Below are positions 45,305-53,691 of a DNA stretch of 64,000 nt, one piece after another. The position numbers were made by a program, and so were the translations under genes. Positions within the stretch are counted from its first letter, which is position 1. Every line of letters begins with the position of its first letter. Below the pieces are notes generated by a model that worked only from the letters and a program-made list of their open reading frames with translations, was not told where the DNA came from and ran no database searches. This DNA is from an uncultured Gemmatimonadales bacterium (GTDB lineage Bacteria > Gemmatimonadota > Gemmatimonadetes > Gemmatimonadales > GWC2-71-9): positions 121,694 to 185,693 of the forward strand of contig CAMYLY010000007.1 of NCBI GenBank assembly GCA_947259405.1. The letters are read 5' to 3'.

Positions 45305-45484
45305 TCATCCCATCCAGAATCCCTTGCGATGGGAGATGCCGATCACTTTCGCGCAATGCGGGCAGAAGTAGACGTAGCGTTTGCCCATCATGCCGCGCAG
45401 CTCGCTAAACCACAGCTGTGACAGTGGCGTGTCGCAGAAAGGGCAGAGGGGGTCGATCTCGTCATGTTGTTGCAGTTCCAACAT
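45305..45484 (-). CDS. Small zinc-ribbon protein (59 aa)
   Basis: The product begins MLELQQHDEIDPLCPFCDTP and ends in CPHCAKVIGISHRKGFWMG. Two CxxC pairs, CPFC and CPHC, about 28 residues apart form a zinc ribbon. The chosen start is ATG 45484; the longer open frame upstream has no supporting signal. Tiny zinc ribbons of this kind are common in Gemmatimonadota-like genomes and are usually of unknown function. It is monocistronic, with a hairpin further upstream that ends the next gene. Confidence 0.6.
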   Translation of the reverse strand: MLELQQHDEIDPLCPFCDTPLSQLWFSELRGMMGKRYVYFCPHCAKVIGISHRKGFWMG

Positions 45485-45640
45485 TGATCTGATGCTCCGG
45501 TAAGGAGTTGGGAAGATATCACACCGCGGAGGGCGCACGAGCGAGATCGTCGCTCGCCTGCCAGCAGCCGGTTAGGCGGCATCAATCCTGCGGCTTCGCG
45601 CCCGTCGCTGGTGAGACCAGCATACCATGCCGAAACGTGA

Positions 45641-45672
45641 GAGCGCCGCCCTGCGGATGCAGGACGGCGCTC
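45641..45672 (-). terminator. Terminator hairpin downstream of the secreted LamG-like gene
   Basis: GAGCGCCGCCCTGC (45641-45654) pairs with GCAGGACGGCGCTC (45659-45672) with one wobble and a 4-base loop. On the minus strand it follows the stop at 45695 by 22 bases and is trailed by a CGTTTCG stretch. Confidence 0.6.
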
Positions 45673-45694
45673 CTCGCGGTCGGGAGACGGCCCT

Positions 45695-46369
45695 CTAGTG
45701 CTGCTTGACGGCCAATTCGGTGACGGTCAACTCGAGATTGTGACTCGCGCGAATCCCATAGATTCCGTCCGTTGACGTGATTTTGTCTGCACCCACGACA
45801 TCGGCACGGTCGAGCGTCTTCACCGCGGTGCCGTTTACCACACACGAGACCTGGTCGCCCAGCACGCGCCAGCCGATCTCGTTGATCGACTCGCCGTTCG
45901 CATCAGCCTTGTTCAAGGCCGCGTGCTCTTCACGGTTGACCAGGGTCGACACGTTCGAGCCGTGGAACGTCTTGATCGAGTAGACGCCGGTCCCATAGAC
46001 GATGCAGTACAGCAGCGTCTCGTTGTCCGATTCGAGGTTGGCACCGCCGATGAACATGCCGTACGGATGCGGATGCGAGGAGGCCATCTGATGCTCTTTG
46101 AAGGTCGCCGTGACTTCATAACTGCCAGAGGCTGTGTGGGCGTTGTTCCAGAAGATCCCAGCTGGTCCAACCGAGATGCGGAACCCTTCCGCCGCCGCGG
46201 CGAACTTCGAGTCGTTGACCGTGCTGCCTTGTGACATGGGCCGGCGGTCGATACGTCCGTGCCACCCATCGACCTTGATACCGCCGTCCGCGACGCTGCG
46301 ATCGGCGTCCTGGGCGACGGCCGTGGTGGCAATGACTGATGAAGCGAGTACGAGTGCTGCGAGACGCAT
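45695..46369 (-). CDS. Secreted LamG/DUF1080-like beta-sandwich protein
   Basis: The product has 224 residues with a signal peptide (MRLAALVLASSVIATTAVAQ). The body matches the concanavalin-like sandwich seen in DUF1080 (3-keto-glucoside hydrolase-like) proteins: GWHGRIDRRP, FRISVGPAGIFWN, GSYEVTATFKEHQ, YGMFIGGANLESDNETLLYC, INEIGWRVLGDQVSCVVNGTAV, TDGIYGIRASHNLELTV. Such domains bind carbohydrates or act on oxidised glucosides. No catalytic residues can be assigned by eye. It stands alone with its own terminator. Confidence 0.7.
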   Translation of the reverse strand: MRLAALVLASSVIATTAVAQDADRSVADGGIKVDGWHGRIDRRPMSQGSTVNDSKFAAAAEGFRISVGPAGIFWNNAHTASGSYEVTATFKEHQMASSHPHPYGMFIGGANLESDNETLLYCIVYGTGVYSIKTFHGSNVSTLVNREEHAALNKADANGESINEIGWRVLGDQVSCVVNGTAVKTLDRADVVGADKITSTDGIYGIRASHNLELTVTELAVKQH

Positions 46370-46664
46370 GACGTTTCTCCACGAGAGGGGGGCTGGGGAT
46401 ACTGTCCCCGCGGCCGCGCGACGACAAGGGCTGTCTTCTGCTCGAGCACGGGGACGCTATCGAAATGGGTACCCCGCCGGGGTCCCATTGTGGCAGGCCA
46501 TGCCTAGCCGTGGCGACGGATCAGGTGGGCGTTCCGACGCTTCGGCACGGCGTCACGAAGCCACGGAACCACCTTCCGAAATGGCCTCCAAGCGGTGTAA
46601 CTGCTGCTCAGGCAGGTAGTTGCCCTGGTTTTCGGACGGTCTTCAAGAGCCGTTATGAGGCTTC
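46370..46664. other. Gap without a recognisable gene
   Basis: This gap of about 295 bases lies between the start of the LamG-like gene and a tandem repeat. ACCCCGCCGGGGTCC near 46472 is a small GC dyad. The open frame 46465-46950 on the plus strand runs into the M1 peptidase gene in antisense and is not supported. Confidence 0.4.
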
Positions 46665-46733
46665 CTACCGTCTTACCGTCTTACCGTCCTACCGCCCTAC
46701 CGTCTTACTGTGTTACGACCTTACCGACCTCTA
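46665..46733. repeat. TACCGTCT 8-bp tandem array at the 3' end of the M1 peptidase
   Basis: About eight degenerate copies of TACCGTCT/TACCGCCC run in tandem and end in TTACCGACCTCTAC. The same 14-base end occurs at 51811-51824, next to the M28-like gene. The stop codon of the M1 gene (CTA 46731-46733 on this strand) is the last triplet. Confidence 0.75.
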
Positions 46734-48692
46734 CGTTCTCTCCCAAACGTTGTTCTGCCGGTTCACGTCCGGAAACACCTGTGCGGCGTCCAACTCCACC
46801 TTGATCACGCGCGATGAGGTCGAGACGTGGATCTCCGCCGTGGTCTGGCCGGAGAGCCATGTCTCAACGGGAATCTCCACCGTGACGTCTTCGCCGGATG
46901 TCGTGGTGAGGGTGATCCGGCTCGGCATTGGGGCGCGGCCCAGATCCTGAACCACGATCGTCGCGCGATTGCCCTCGATGCGCACGTCCCCGATGGCGTG
47001 ATCGTGCGTCCACGTCTCGTAATACCATGCGCGCCAGTACCAATCCAGATTCTCGCCACTCACGTCGTTGAACGTGTTGAACATGTCCCAGGGTTTGGGA
47101 TGCTTGAACGCCCAGCGATCGATATAGGTCTGGTACGCGCGGGCGAACCGTTCTTCGCCGAGGAGACCACGGAGCGTCCACAACATCGTCGCCGGTTTGC
47201 TATACGATGCCGTACCGTAGGCCCAGCCGTTATTGTGGAAGTCGGACCAGGTCATGATCGGTCCTTCGGCATCACCGGTCGTGATCTGTAGGTACCCTTG
47301 ATAGTTGTTGAGGTCCCACCGGCGCCCCGGATAGAACTCGTTGCTCGCCGCGGAGCCATTGAAACTCGTGGTGCCCTCGTCCATCCAGGCCGTCCGTCGC
47401 TCGTCGTTCCCGACGATCATCGGCACCCACATATGCGCGAGTTCATGTGCGGTGACCGAGTAGAGCCCGGTGTCCGACCGCTGGGTGTAGGGCCCGATCA
47501 GCGTCATCATCGGGTACTCCATGCCCCCACCCATGATGTCCTCTCCCTCGACCGCCGTCATGTGTGGGTACGGATAGGAGAATCCCGTCCACCGTGACAG
47601 AAAGTCGATCGAGTGCTGCACGTAGCGCCACGCGTGCTGCCAGCGCGGTGCAGACGCGCGATAGATCGCGTTGGCGCGGGCGTACTCGGTCGCCCCGTCG
47701 CCGTCGCGGTCGCCGACCGGCGTCCGCGAGGCATCCCACAACGATTCGCGCGTGATGCTATACGCGACGTCACGTACGGAGTCCGCGTGAAAACGCCAGG
47801 TGAGGTAGCCAGAGTCGGAGGTGCGCGTGGCAGTACCGGCGCCGAAGTCGTCTTCCGTGATGACGTGGACCACCGCGTCGCTTGCATCGGCCTGCCGCAG
47901 GCGATGTTGAATCTCTGACGGCAATGTCTGATCGGGGTTGAGCAAGTCGCCGGTGCCGACTGTGAGCCAGCCCTCCGGTACCGTGAGCGACACGTCGTAG
48001 TTGCCGTAGCCCATATAGAACTCAGCGTTACTCAAGAAATTATCCATCTGCCAGCCGACCACGTCGTCATACACGGCCATCTGCGGATACCAGTACGCCA
48101 GATAGAAGAGGTTGTCGCGGCTCCACCCCATGCGTGAACCACTGCCCGCCTGAGGGATGGCAAACGCGAAGTCGACCTCGAGTGTCGCGGTTTCACCTGG
48201 AAGCAGCACATTCGGAAGCCGCAGCTGCAACGTCGTGCCAAAGACGCGATACCCCGCTCCCGTCTGGCGACCCGTCAGGCGCTGCAACGCCGTACCCTGC
48301 GCTTCCACACGGGTGACGTCGACACCCCCCGTTACCTCGGCCGGTTCGTTTCGGACCGCGCCTTCCGCGTGCATGTTCTGGATCAGCTGGAGCGCGAGGA
48401 CGGTGAGCGAGTCCGGGGAGCGATTGTGATACACGATGCCGACGGTCCCCGCGAGCTTCTTCTGTGCGACATCGAGGCGTGCATCGATCGTGTAATCCGC
48501 CCACTGCTGCCAGTAGTTGGGGCCGGGCGCCCCGGTGTGGCTACGCGTGCCGTTGGCCAGGGCTTGCTCGAAGGCCTTGGGCATGTCGACGGGGTAGGGA
48601 ATCGGACGCGCGGGTTGCCAGGTCTGGGCGGACACGAGCGTGGCGTTCGCGCTCAAGAGTATCGCGACAGTCAAGGACAGAAGCGTGCGCAT
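46731..48692 (-). CDS. M1-family zinc aminopeptidase, secreted
   Basis: The product has 653 residues with a Sec signal (MRTLLSLTVAILLSANATLV). The M1 N-terminal saddle domain contains DARLDVAQKKLAGTVGIVYHNRSPDSL. The exopeptidase motif is GGMEYPM. The zinc motif HELAHMW is followed after 18 residues by the Glu in WMDEGTTSF. It removes N-terminal residues from peptides in the periplasm. An alternative start at ATG 48719 adds nine residues. The C-terminus is short for the family (no ERAP1-like domain), as in cold-active and Gemmatimonadota-type members. Confidence 0.9.
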   Translation of the reverse strand: MRTLLSLTVAILLSANATLVSAQTWQPARPIPYPVDMPKAFEQALANGTRSHTGAPGPNYWQQWADYTIDARLDVAQKKLAGTVGIVYHNRSPDSLTVLALQLIQNMHAEGAVRNEPAEVTGGVDVTRVEAQGTALQRLTGRQTGAGYRVFGTTLQLRLPNVLLPGETATLEVDFAFAIPQAGSGSRMGWSRDNLFYLAYWYPQMAVYDDVVGWQMDNFLSNAEFYMGYGNYDVSLTVPEGWLTVGTGDLLNPDQTLPSEIQHRLRQADASDAVVHVITEDDFGAGTATRTSDSGYLTWRFHADSVRDVAYSITRESLWDASRTPVGDRDGDGATEYARANAIYRASAPRWQHAWRYVQHSIDFLSRWTGFSYPYPHMTAVEGEDIMGGGMEYPMMTLIGPYTQRSDTGLYSVTAHELAHMWVPMIVGNDERRTAWMDEGTTSFNGSAASNEFYPGRRWDLNNYQGYLQITTGDAEGPIMTWSDFHNNGWAYGTASYSKPATMLWTLRGLLGEERFARAYQTYIDRWAFKHPKPWDMFNTFNDVSGENLDWYWRAWYYETWTHDHAIGDVRIEGNRATIVVQDLGRAPMPSRITLTTTSGEDVTVEIPVETWLSGQTTAEIHVSTSSRVIKVELDAAQVFPDVNRQNNVWERT

Positions 48693-48775
48693 GATCGGGT
48701 ACTCGTGAAAAGGGTTCATGGATACTACGGAGGGCTGTGCACGAGGGTCGTGAACTGAGGATGAAGGAGGGGTGA

Positions 48776-48815
48776 AGGGGGCAGGATGCAGGATGCAGGG
48801 CGCAGGGGGAAAGGG
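48776..48815. repeat. GCAGGAT 7-bp tandem array
   Basis: GCAGGAT, GCAGGAT, GCAGGGC and GCAGGGG stand in tandem in the divergent gap between the M1 peptidase and the esterase-RidA gene. An open frame runs through it into the latter gene, but the real start is downstream. Confidence 0.6.
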
Positions 48816-48858
48816 AGCGGTACCTGGCGGCCTCTGGGATGACGGGCATCTTTGGCAA

Positions 48859-50148
48859 ATGCGACACACCGGCCGTCCCCGTACGGTGAGACACGTGGGT
48901 CCCGCACTCGTTGCGGCCGTCCTCGTCACGACCGTGGGCGCTGCGCAGACGCCCACCCCGGAGTCTATCAAACGACAATTGATCGAGATCGGCTTTGGGA
49001 ACCCGTACGTCAGCACCGCCGAGATCTACGACACGCTGCACGCCCAAGCGCCAAAGGCGGGCGTTGAGGTCACGAAAGACCACGTGTATGGTGACCACGA
49101 GCGACACCGCCTCGATGTCTATCGTCCCGCAGACACTCGTGACGCCGACGTGCTCGTGTACGTGCACGGCGGGGGGTATCGCTCGGGCGACCGGGATATC
49201 AGCGAGCATCTGTACGCTAATGTCGGCTTCTACTTTGCGCGGCAGGGGCTCGTCGTCGTGAACGCGACGTATCGCTTGGCGCCGGAGGTCACATGGCCGT
49301 CCGGGGCGGAAGACATGCGGGGTATCGTGTCATGGGTGCAGCAGCACGCGCGGGAGTATGGGGGAAATCCCGATCGGGTGTTCATGATGGGTCATTCAGC
49401 CGGCGCGACGCACGTTGCGACGTACGCGTTCGACGGACGGTTTCATCTGCCCGACGGGCCTGGCGTGTCAGGCGTTGTGCTGGTGAGCGGTCGCTATACG
49501 ATCAAGTCGGATCCGGACGACGTGAGCCTTGACGGCATCCGTCTGTATTTTGGAGATGAATCGGCGCGGTATCCGTCACGGTCGGCTGTCTCACACGTGG
49601 CGAACAGCAGTGTCCCTGCGCTGTTGGTGATTGCCGAGTTCGATCAGCGCAACCTGGTGGAGACGACGGGCGAGCTGTTCACCGCGTTGTGTGACCGGGA
49701 CGATGGTCGCTGTCCCCGCCTGCTCCAACTCCCCTACCACAATCACATGTCCGTCATCTCACATATCAACTCGGGTGAGGACATTCTCGGTCACGAGGTG
49801 TCGAGAGGCCATTACTCGCAGGCCATCGTGCACAACGGGCTGGTGTTCACGGCCGGCCAGTTACCTTTCGACCCGCGCACCGGCCAAGTGCCGTCGGAGT
49901 CGGTGAAGGATCAGACCAGGCAGGCGATCGAGAATGTCGCGAACGTGCTTGCGGCGGTGGGCGCATCACTCAACGACGTCATCAAGGTCACCGTATTCGT
50001 CTCCGACATCGGGCTATGGGGCCAGGTGAACGAGGTGTACACCGATATGTTCGCCGACCACAAGCCGGCCCGTAGCGTCGTCCCCACGCGGGATCTGCAC
50101 AATGACGTGAAGATCGAGATCGAAGCGATCGCCGCGGTGCCACAATGA
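48859..50148 (+). CDS. Secreted alpha/beta-hydrolase fused to a RidA (YjgF) domain
   Basis: The product has 429 residues. A signal-like N-terminus (residues 8-33, PALVAAVLVTTVGAAQT) precedes a kynurenine-formamidase/BD-FAE-type hydrolase with oxyanion motif VYVHGGGYRSGD, nucleophile GHSAGATHVA, acid AEFDQRN and His in YHNHMS. At about residue 315 the sequence passes without a break into a complete RidA domain: GHYSQAIVHNGLVFTAGQLP, VLAAVGASLNDVIKVTVFVSD, PARSVVPTRDL with the catalytic Arg, and EIEAIAAV. RidA hydrolyses reactive imines and enamines. I know the two only as separate proteins, so the fusion is notable. The deacylase gene overlaps its stop (ATGA). Confidence 0.85.
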   Translation: MRHTGRPRTVRHVGPALVAAVLVTTVGAAQTPTPESIKRQLIEIGFGNPYVSTAEIYDTLHAQAPKAGVEVTKDHVYGDHERHRLDVYRPADTRDADVLVYVHGGGYRSGDRDISEHLYANVGFYFARQGLVVVNATYRLAPEVTWPSGAEDMRGIVSWVQQHAREYGGNPDRVFMMGHSAGATHVATYAFDGRFHLPDGPGVSGVVLVSGRYTIKSDPDDVSLDGIRLYFGDESARYPSRSAVSHVANSSVPALLVIAEFDQRNLVETTGELFTALCDRDDGRCPRLLQLPYHNHMSVISHINSGEDILGHEVSRGHYSQAIVHNGLVFTAGQLPFDPRTGQVPSESVKDQTRQAIENVANVLAAVGASLNDVIKVTVFVSDIGLWGQVNEVYTDMFADHKPARSVVPTRDLHNDVKIEIEAIAAVPQ

Positions 50149-51782
50149 ACGGCCTACGCCCTCCGCCCTTCGCCCTTCGCCCTTCCAAAGGCCTACTTGC
50201 GCTTGCTGCCCTTGGTGCTCTCGCATGCTCACCTCAGGCGACTTCCCACCAGTACGACATCCTGCTCCGTGCGGGCACCGTGATCGACGGGACCGGTGCG
50301 GCCGGGCGGCTCGCCGACGTCGCGATTTCCGGTGACCGCATCGCCGCCATCGCGCCGGCGTACCCGGAGGGAATCGACCCGTCGCTTGCGCGCACCGTCA
50401 TCGATGTGGAAGGCCTGATCGTCGCTCCGGGGTTCATCGATAACCACGCACATATTCAGACGTCCGTCGACGACCGCCCACTGCTCGAGAACTTCTTGTG
50501 GCAAGGCCTGACGACGATCATGGCGTCGCTCCACAGTGGCGATCAACCGATGCCGTTCGCGGAATACTTGGCATCTCTCGAGATGGCGCCGAACGTGGGG
50601 TTCTTTGCGGGTCACACGTGGACGCGCAAACAGGTGCTCGGCTTCGACGACCGCGCGCCGACCTCGGCGGAACTCGAGGAGATGAAGGCACTGGTCGAAC
50701 AAACGATGCAGGATGGAGCACTGGGACTCTCCACCGGATTGCTCTATGTCCCGGCCAACTACGCCGAAACTAAGGAAGTAATTGAATTGGCCAAGGTCGC
50801 GGCGGCGTATGACGGGGTGTACGTGTCGCACATGCGCGACGAGGGCAGGGGGTTGATCGATGCGGTCGCCGAAGTGATTCGTGTCGCCGATGAAGCTGGA
50901 ATCCCCGCACAGATCCAACATCACAAGGCGATGGGTGTTGGTCAGTTCGGGTGGACGGAGCGCACGCTCGCCATGATTGACTCGGCGAACGCCGCCGGAC
51001 TCGACGTCGTGCACGATCTGTATCCCTATACGGCAGGAAGCACCGGCTCCACGGTGGTGTTTCCGCCATGGGCATTGGCGGGCGGTAGGGATTCATTGCG
51101 CGCACGCCTTCAGGATCCAGAGGTGCGACCGAGGGTGGAAGAGGGGATGCGTGACCGGTTGCGCCACGAATGGACCGGCAACGACCTGCGGCGTATCCAG
51201 TTCAGGACGATTCGCGCGATGCCGGAGTACGACGGCAAAACGCTGTGGGACCTCGCGCGCGATCGCGGATTGCCCAACAACGACGAATCAGGTATCCCAC
51301 TGCTCATTGAGCTGCAGATCGCCGGAGGGTTCTCGGCCATCTACCACGTGATGGACGAGGCGGACGTGATCCGTGTCATGCAACACCCACTGGCGATGTT
51401 CGAAACGGACGGCGATCCCATCGGGTACGGACAGGGGTTCCCACACCCGCGCAGCTACGGCGCATTCCCTCGTGTCATCGCGCGGTACGTCCGCGAACTT
51501 GGTGTGTTGACGCTGGAAGAGGCGATTCACAAAATGACCGAGATGCCGGCCCAACGGTTTGGTCAGGTCGAGCGTGGCACGATAGCCGAGGGGCAATTTG
51601 CCGACATCGTCGTGTTCGACTACGATCGCCTTCAGGATCTGGCGACGTACCAGGACCCGCACCGGTACTCAGTCGGCATGGTGCACGTGATCGTGAACGG
51701 TGTCCCGGTGATCCAGGAGGGGTCCCTCACGGGTGCGAAGCCCGGAAGAGTCTTGAGGGGCGGTAGGGCGGTAGGACGGTAG
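50145..51782 (+). CDS. N-acyl-D-amino-acid deacylase-like lipoprotein
   Basis: The product has 545 residues of the amidohydrolase D-aminoacylase type. It has a lipobox (LGALAC), HAH metal ligands (GFIDNHAHIQ), SHMRDEG, IQHHKAMG, the ETDGDP aspartate and the hallmark HPRSYGAFPRVIARYV. The zinc Cys of classical D-aminoacylases (GNCG) appears as SLHSGDQ, which points to a distinct subgroup. It would remove acyl groups from N-acyl-D-amino acids or related peptides. Its ATG overlaps the stop of the esterase-RidA gene. A 7-bp tandem repeat encodes residues 5-15 of the signal peptide, and an 8-bp repeat encodes the last residues (GGRAVGR). Confidence 0.9.
   Translation: MNGLRPPPFALRPSKGLLALAALGALACSPQATSHQYDILLRAGTVIDGTGAAGRLADVAISGDRIAAIAPAYPEGIDPSLARTVIDVEGLIVAPGFIDNHAHIQTSVDDRPLLENFLWQGLTTIMASLHSGDQPMPFAEYLASLEMAPNVGFFAGHTWTRKQVLGFDDRAPTSAELEEMKALVEQTMQDGALGLSTGLLYVPANYAETKEVIELAKVAAAYDGVYVSHMRDEGRGLIDAVAEVIRVADEAGIPAQIQHHKAMGVGQFGWTERTLAMIDSANAAGLDVVHDLYPYTAGSTGSTVVFPPWALAGGRDSLRARLQDPEVRPRVEEGMRDRLRHEWTGNDLRRIQFRTIRAMPEYDGKTLWDLARDRGLPNNDESGIPLLIELQIAGGFSAIYHVMDEADVIRVMQHPLAMFETDGDPIGYGQGFPHPRSYGAFPRVIARYVRELGVLTLEEAIHKMTEMPAQRFGQVERGTIAEGQFADIVVFDYDRLQDLATYQDPHRYSVGMVHVIVNGVPVIQEGSLTGAKPGRVLRGGRAVGR
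50151..50196. repeat. CGCCCTT 7-bp tandem array inside the deacylase gene, flanked by GGCCTAC direct repeats
   Basis: Four units, CGCCCTC then CGCCCTT three times, lie between two GGCCTAC copies (50151-50157 and 50190-50196). From copy to copy is 39 bases, exactly 13 codons. The frame stays open through it. Confidence 0.75.
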
Positions 51783-51824
51783 GGCGGTACCGCCTTACCG
51801 CCTTACCGCCTTACCGACCTCTAC
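51757..51824. repeat. Palindromic array of 8-bp repeats between convergent genes
   Basis: On the left are GGCGGTAG, GGCGGTAG, GACGGTAG and GGCGGTA. On the right are CCGCCTTA three times, then CCGACCTCTAC. The two arms are inverted copies meeting at GGTACC near 51787, so the region can fold into a long hairpin. Both flanking genes end inside it, the deacylase in the left arm and the M28-like gene in the right. It may serve as a bidirectional terminator. Confidence 0.75.
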
Positions 51825-53585
51825 TGCCGTCTGCAACGCTTCCAGGAGCCTGTTCGTCTCCCGCATCATGCTCGTCATCGCGACGTTGTAGCGATGGCTG
51901 TCCTCAGCGTCCTCGGCAAGGATCCGCGCCGGCGCGAATCCAGGCAGTAAGCCGCGGCTGAAGCTTGGATCCGGATGAAACGGACTCAATGGGTCGTAGA
52001 GAATGCGGTTGAGCGGCCGGAGCATGCGCACGGCCGTGAGATCGAGTTCCGCGCTCGGGGTGGTCGCCATCATGACCTGGAGCTCGCGTGCCACTCGTCG
52101 CAGCTCACCTAGCCGGCGCTGCGCTTCGCCGAAGTCGAGCGTCCCATTCGCCTGCTCCTGCCGAGTTTGCATCGCCGCGCCGAAGGCGTCGATCTCTCGG
52201 ACGAGGTCGAGGGGGAACGCGGGCGAAGCCAGCATCTCGCTTAAGAAGGCCGCATGGACGTCTGCGTCGGTTTTCAGGATGTCGAAGTCCACTTTCGTAA
52301 TGTCATCTTCCGGCGTGTGCCAAAACCACCATCCCTCGTCTTCATCAAGGCGGTTGTGAATCACCATCAGCAAGGGGAGCCCGACGCCGTTGAACGCCAT
52401 GTCGGAATTCCGTCCTGCTGGGCCGATGGTGAACTCCTCATCCTCCTTTGGCAACACCGTTGCGCGGACCAACGGCTCAAGGGCTGGGCTGGCATAGGCG
52501 TCCCAAAGCCTCGCCCCGATCATTCCAATGGCATCCATGTTGACGTAGGACACGGCGCGATTGCGCAGTTCGTCGAAGAACCGATCGGCGAACCAGGTGG
52601 ATCCGGCGTAGCGGGCGTTTGAGTGCGCGGGCCACCATGCCATGAGCAGCCCGCGTTGGAGAGACCCACGGTTGGCGTGAAACGCGCGGGTCAACTCGAC
52701 CATTGCCGCGTTAGCCGCGCCCTCGTCCGTACCGGCTGTATGCCAGCCATCGATGTGCCCGCCCACGAGCACATACGGCGCGCCGTCGTTCCCCTCAGGC
52801 ATCACGCGGGCAACGGGGAGGCGCACGGGCTTCCAGTGGTTGTCGAGTTCCGCAGTGATGCGCGCGCGAACGGTCCCATTCGCCATGACGCCGCGAATCG
52901 CTTCACCGCCCGAACGCGACACGTGCACCACGGGAATCTCGGGCAATCGGTGATAGGATCGGAGCGACGGGTTACCCCACGTGGTCGTGACCGTGAGATC
53001 GTTCAGGCGTTCTTCGGGGTTCACGAAGATGACGCCCACGGCCCCCATGAGTTGCAGACGCATCGTCGTCGTTCCGCCGGGCCGCCCGGTGATCACGGCG
53101 ATGGCGCCACTCACGTTGGATGCGGGAGGCGTGGCGTCTACATCGCCCTGGAGTGTTACGCGTTCACCGGTGCCCCACTCGAAGGGCGGGAGATTACGGG
53201 ACGTACCCATGTCGACCAGCGGACCCTCGGAACTGCCGCTGGCTGAGAACGCGATCGTGATGGTCTCGAGGTCGATGTCGTGCCCGATCAGATCGACGGC
53301 GGCGCTCTTGGGATCGCTCGCCCAGACGTCGTACTCGTGCACGTCGACGGGAATGCCGTCCGCCCGGAGCCACGAGACGACCGAATCGATCGCGGCGTTC
53401 TCGCCAGGGCTTCCACCCAATCGGTCGAACTCCACGATCGCCCTAGTCTTGGTCTCCAAGGCGTCGAGCGTAATGGCCTGTTGGACGCGGTCGGCCAAAT
53501 CCTGCTGAGTGAGCTGCATCGATGCTGCCGACGAGCAGGCAGTCACGAGAACCAGCACGAGTGGAGGACGGCGGCGCGCGAACAT
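51795..53585 (-). CDS. M28-like peptidase with PA domain; catalytic Glu pair replaced
   Basis: The product has 596 residues. ATG 53585 has AAGGAGC upstream and opens a lipoprotein signal (LVTAC). A PA (protease-associated) insert lies about residues 110-230. M28 words follow: VLVGGHIDGWHTAGTDEGAANAAM, VNMDAIGMIG and FWHTPEDDITKVD. In the usual EE position, between the hydrophobic strand and GS, the sequence reads WWPAHSNARYAGSTWFAD, so His-Ser stands for the catalytic Glu and a zinc-ligand Glu. It may be a pseudo-enzyme or use a variant site. The end (VEVGKAVRR) is encoded by the 8-bp repeat. Confidence 0.85.
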   Translation of the reverse strand: MFARRRPPLVLVLVTACSSAASMQLTQQDLADRVQQAITLDALETKTRAIVEFDRLGGSPGENAAIDSVVSWLRADGIPVDVHEYDVWASDPKSAAVDLIGHDIDLETITIAFSASGSSEGPLVDMGTSRNLPPFEWGTGERVTLQGDVDATPPASNVSGAIAVITGRPGGTTTMRLQLMGAVGVIFVNPEERLNDLTVTTTWGNPSLRSYHRLPEIPVVHVSRSGGEAIRGVMANGTVRARITAELDNHWKPVRLPVARVMPEGNDGAPYVLVGGHIDGWHTAGTDEGAANAAMVELTRAFHANRGSLQRGLLMAWWPAHSNARYAGSTWFADRFFDELRNRAVSYVNMDAIGMIGARLWDAYASPALEPLVRATVLPKEDEEFTIGPAGRNSDMAFNGVGLPLLMVIHNRLDEDEGWWFWHTPEDDITKVDFDILKTDADVHAAFLSEMLASPAFPLDLVREIDAFGAAMQTRQEQANGTLDFGEAQRRLGELRRVARELQVMMATTPSAELDLTAVRMLRPLNRILYDPLSPFHPDPSFSRGLLPGFAPARILAEDAEDSHRYNVAMTSMMRETNRLLEALQTAVEVGKAVRR

Positions 53586-53691
53586 GGTGATGCTCCTTAC
53601 GGTGTCTACCGGGAATTTTCCTCTTGGACCGACGAGGGCAAGGCGGAACGTTTCGCTGGCAGGTACCGGGTACGCAAGGCATCTTAGCCGT

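Noticed and set aside
46665..46733. Possible CRISPR array
   Set aside because: Units are 8 bp with no spacers, and no cas genes are present. The same holds for the other tandem arrays.
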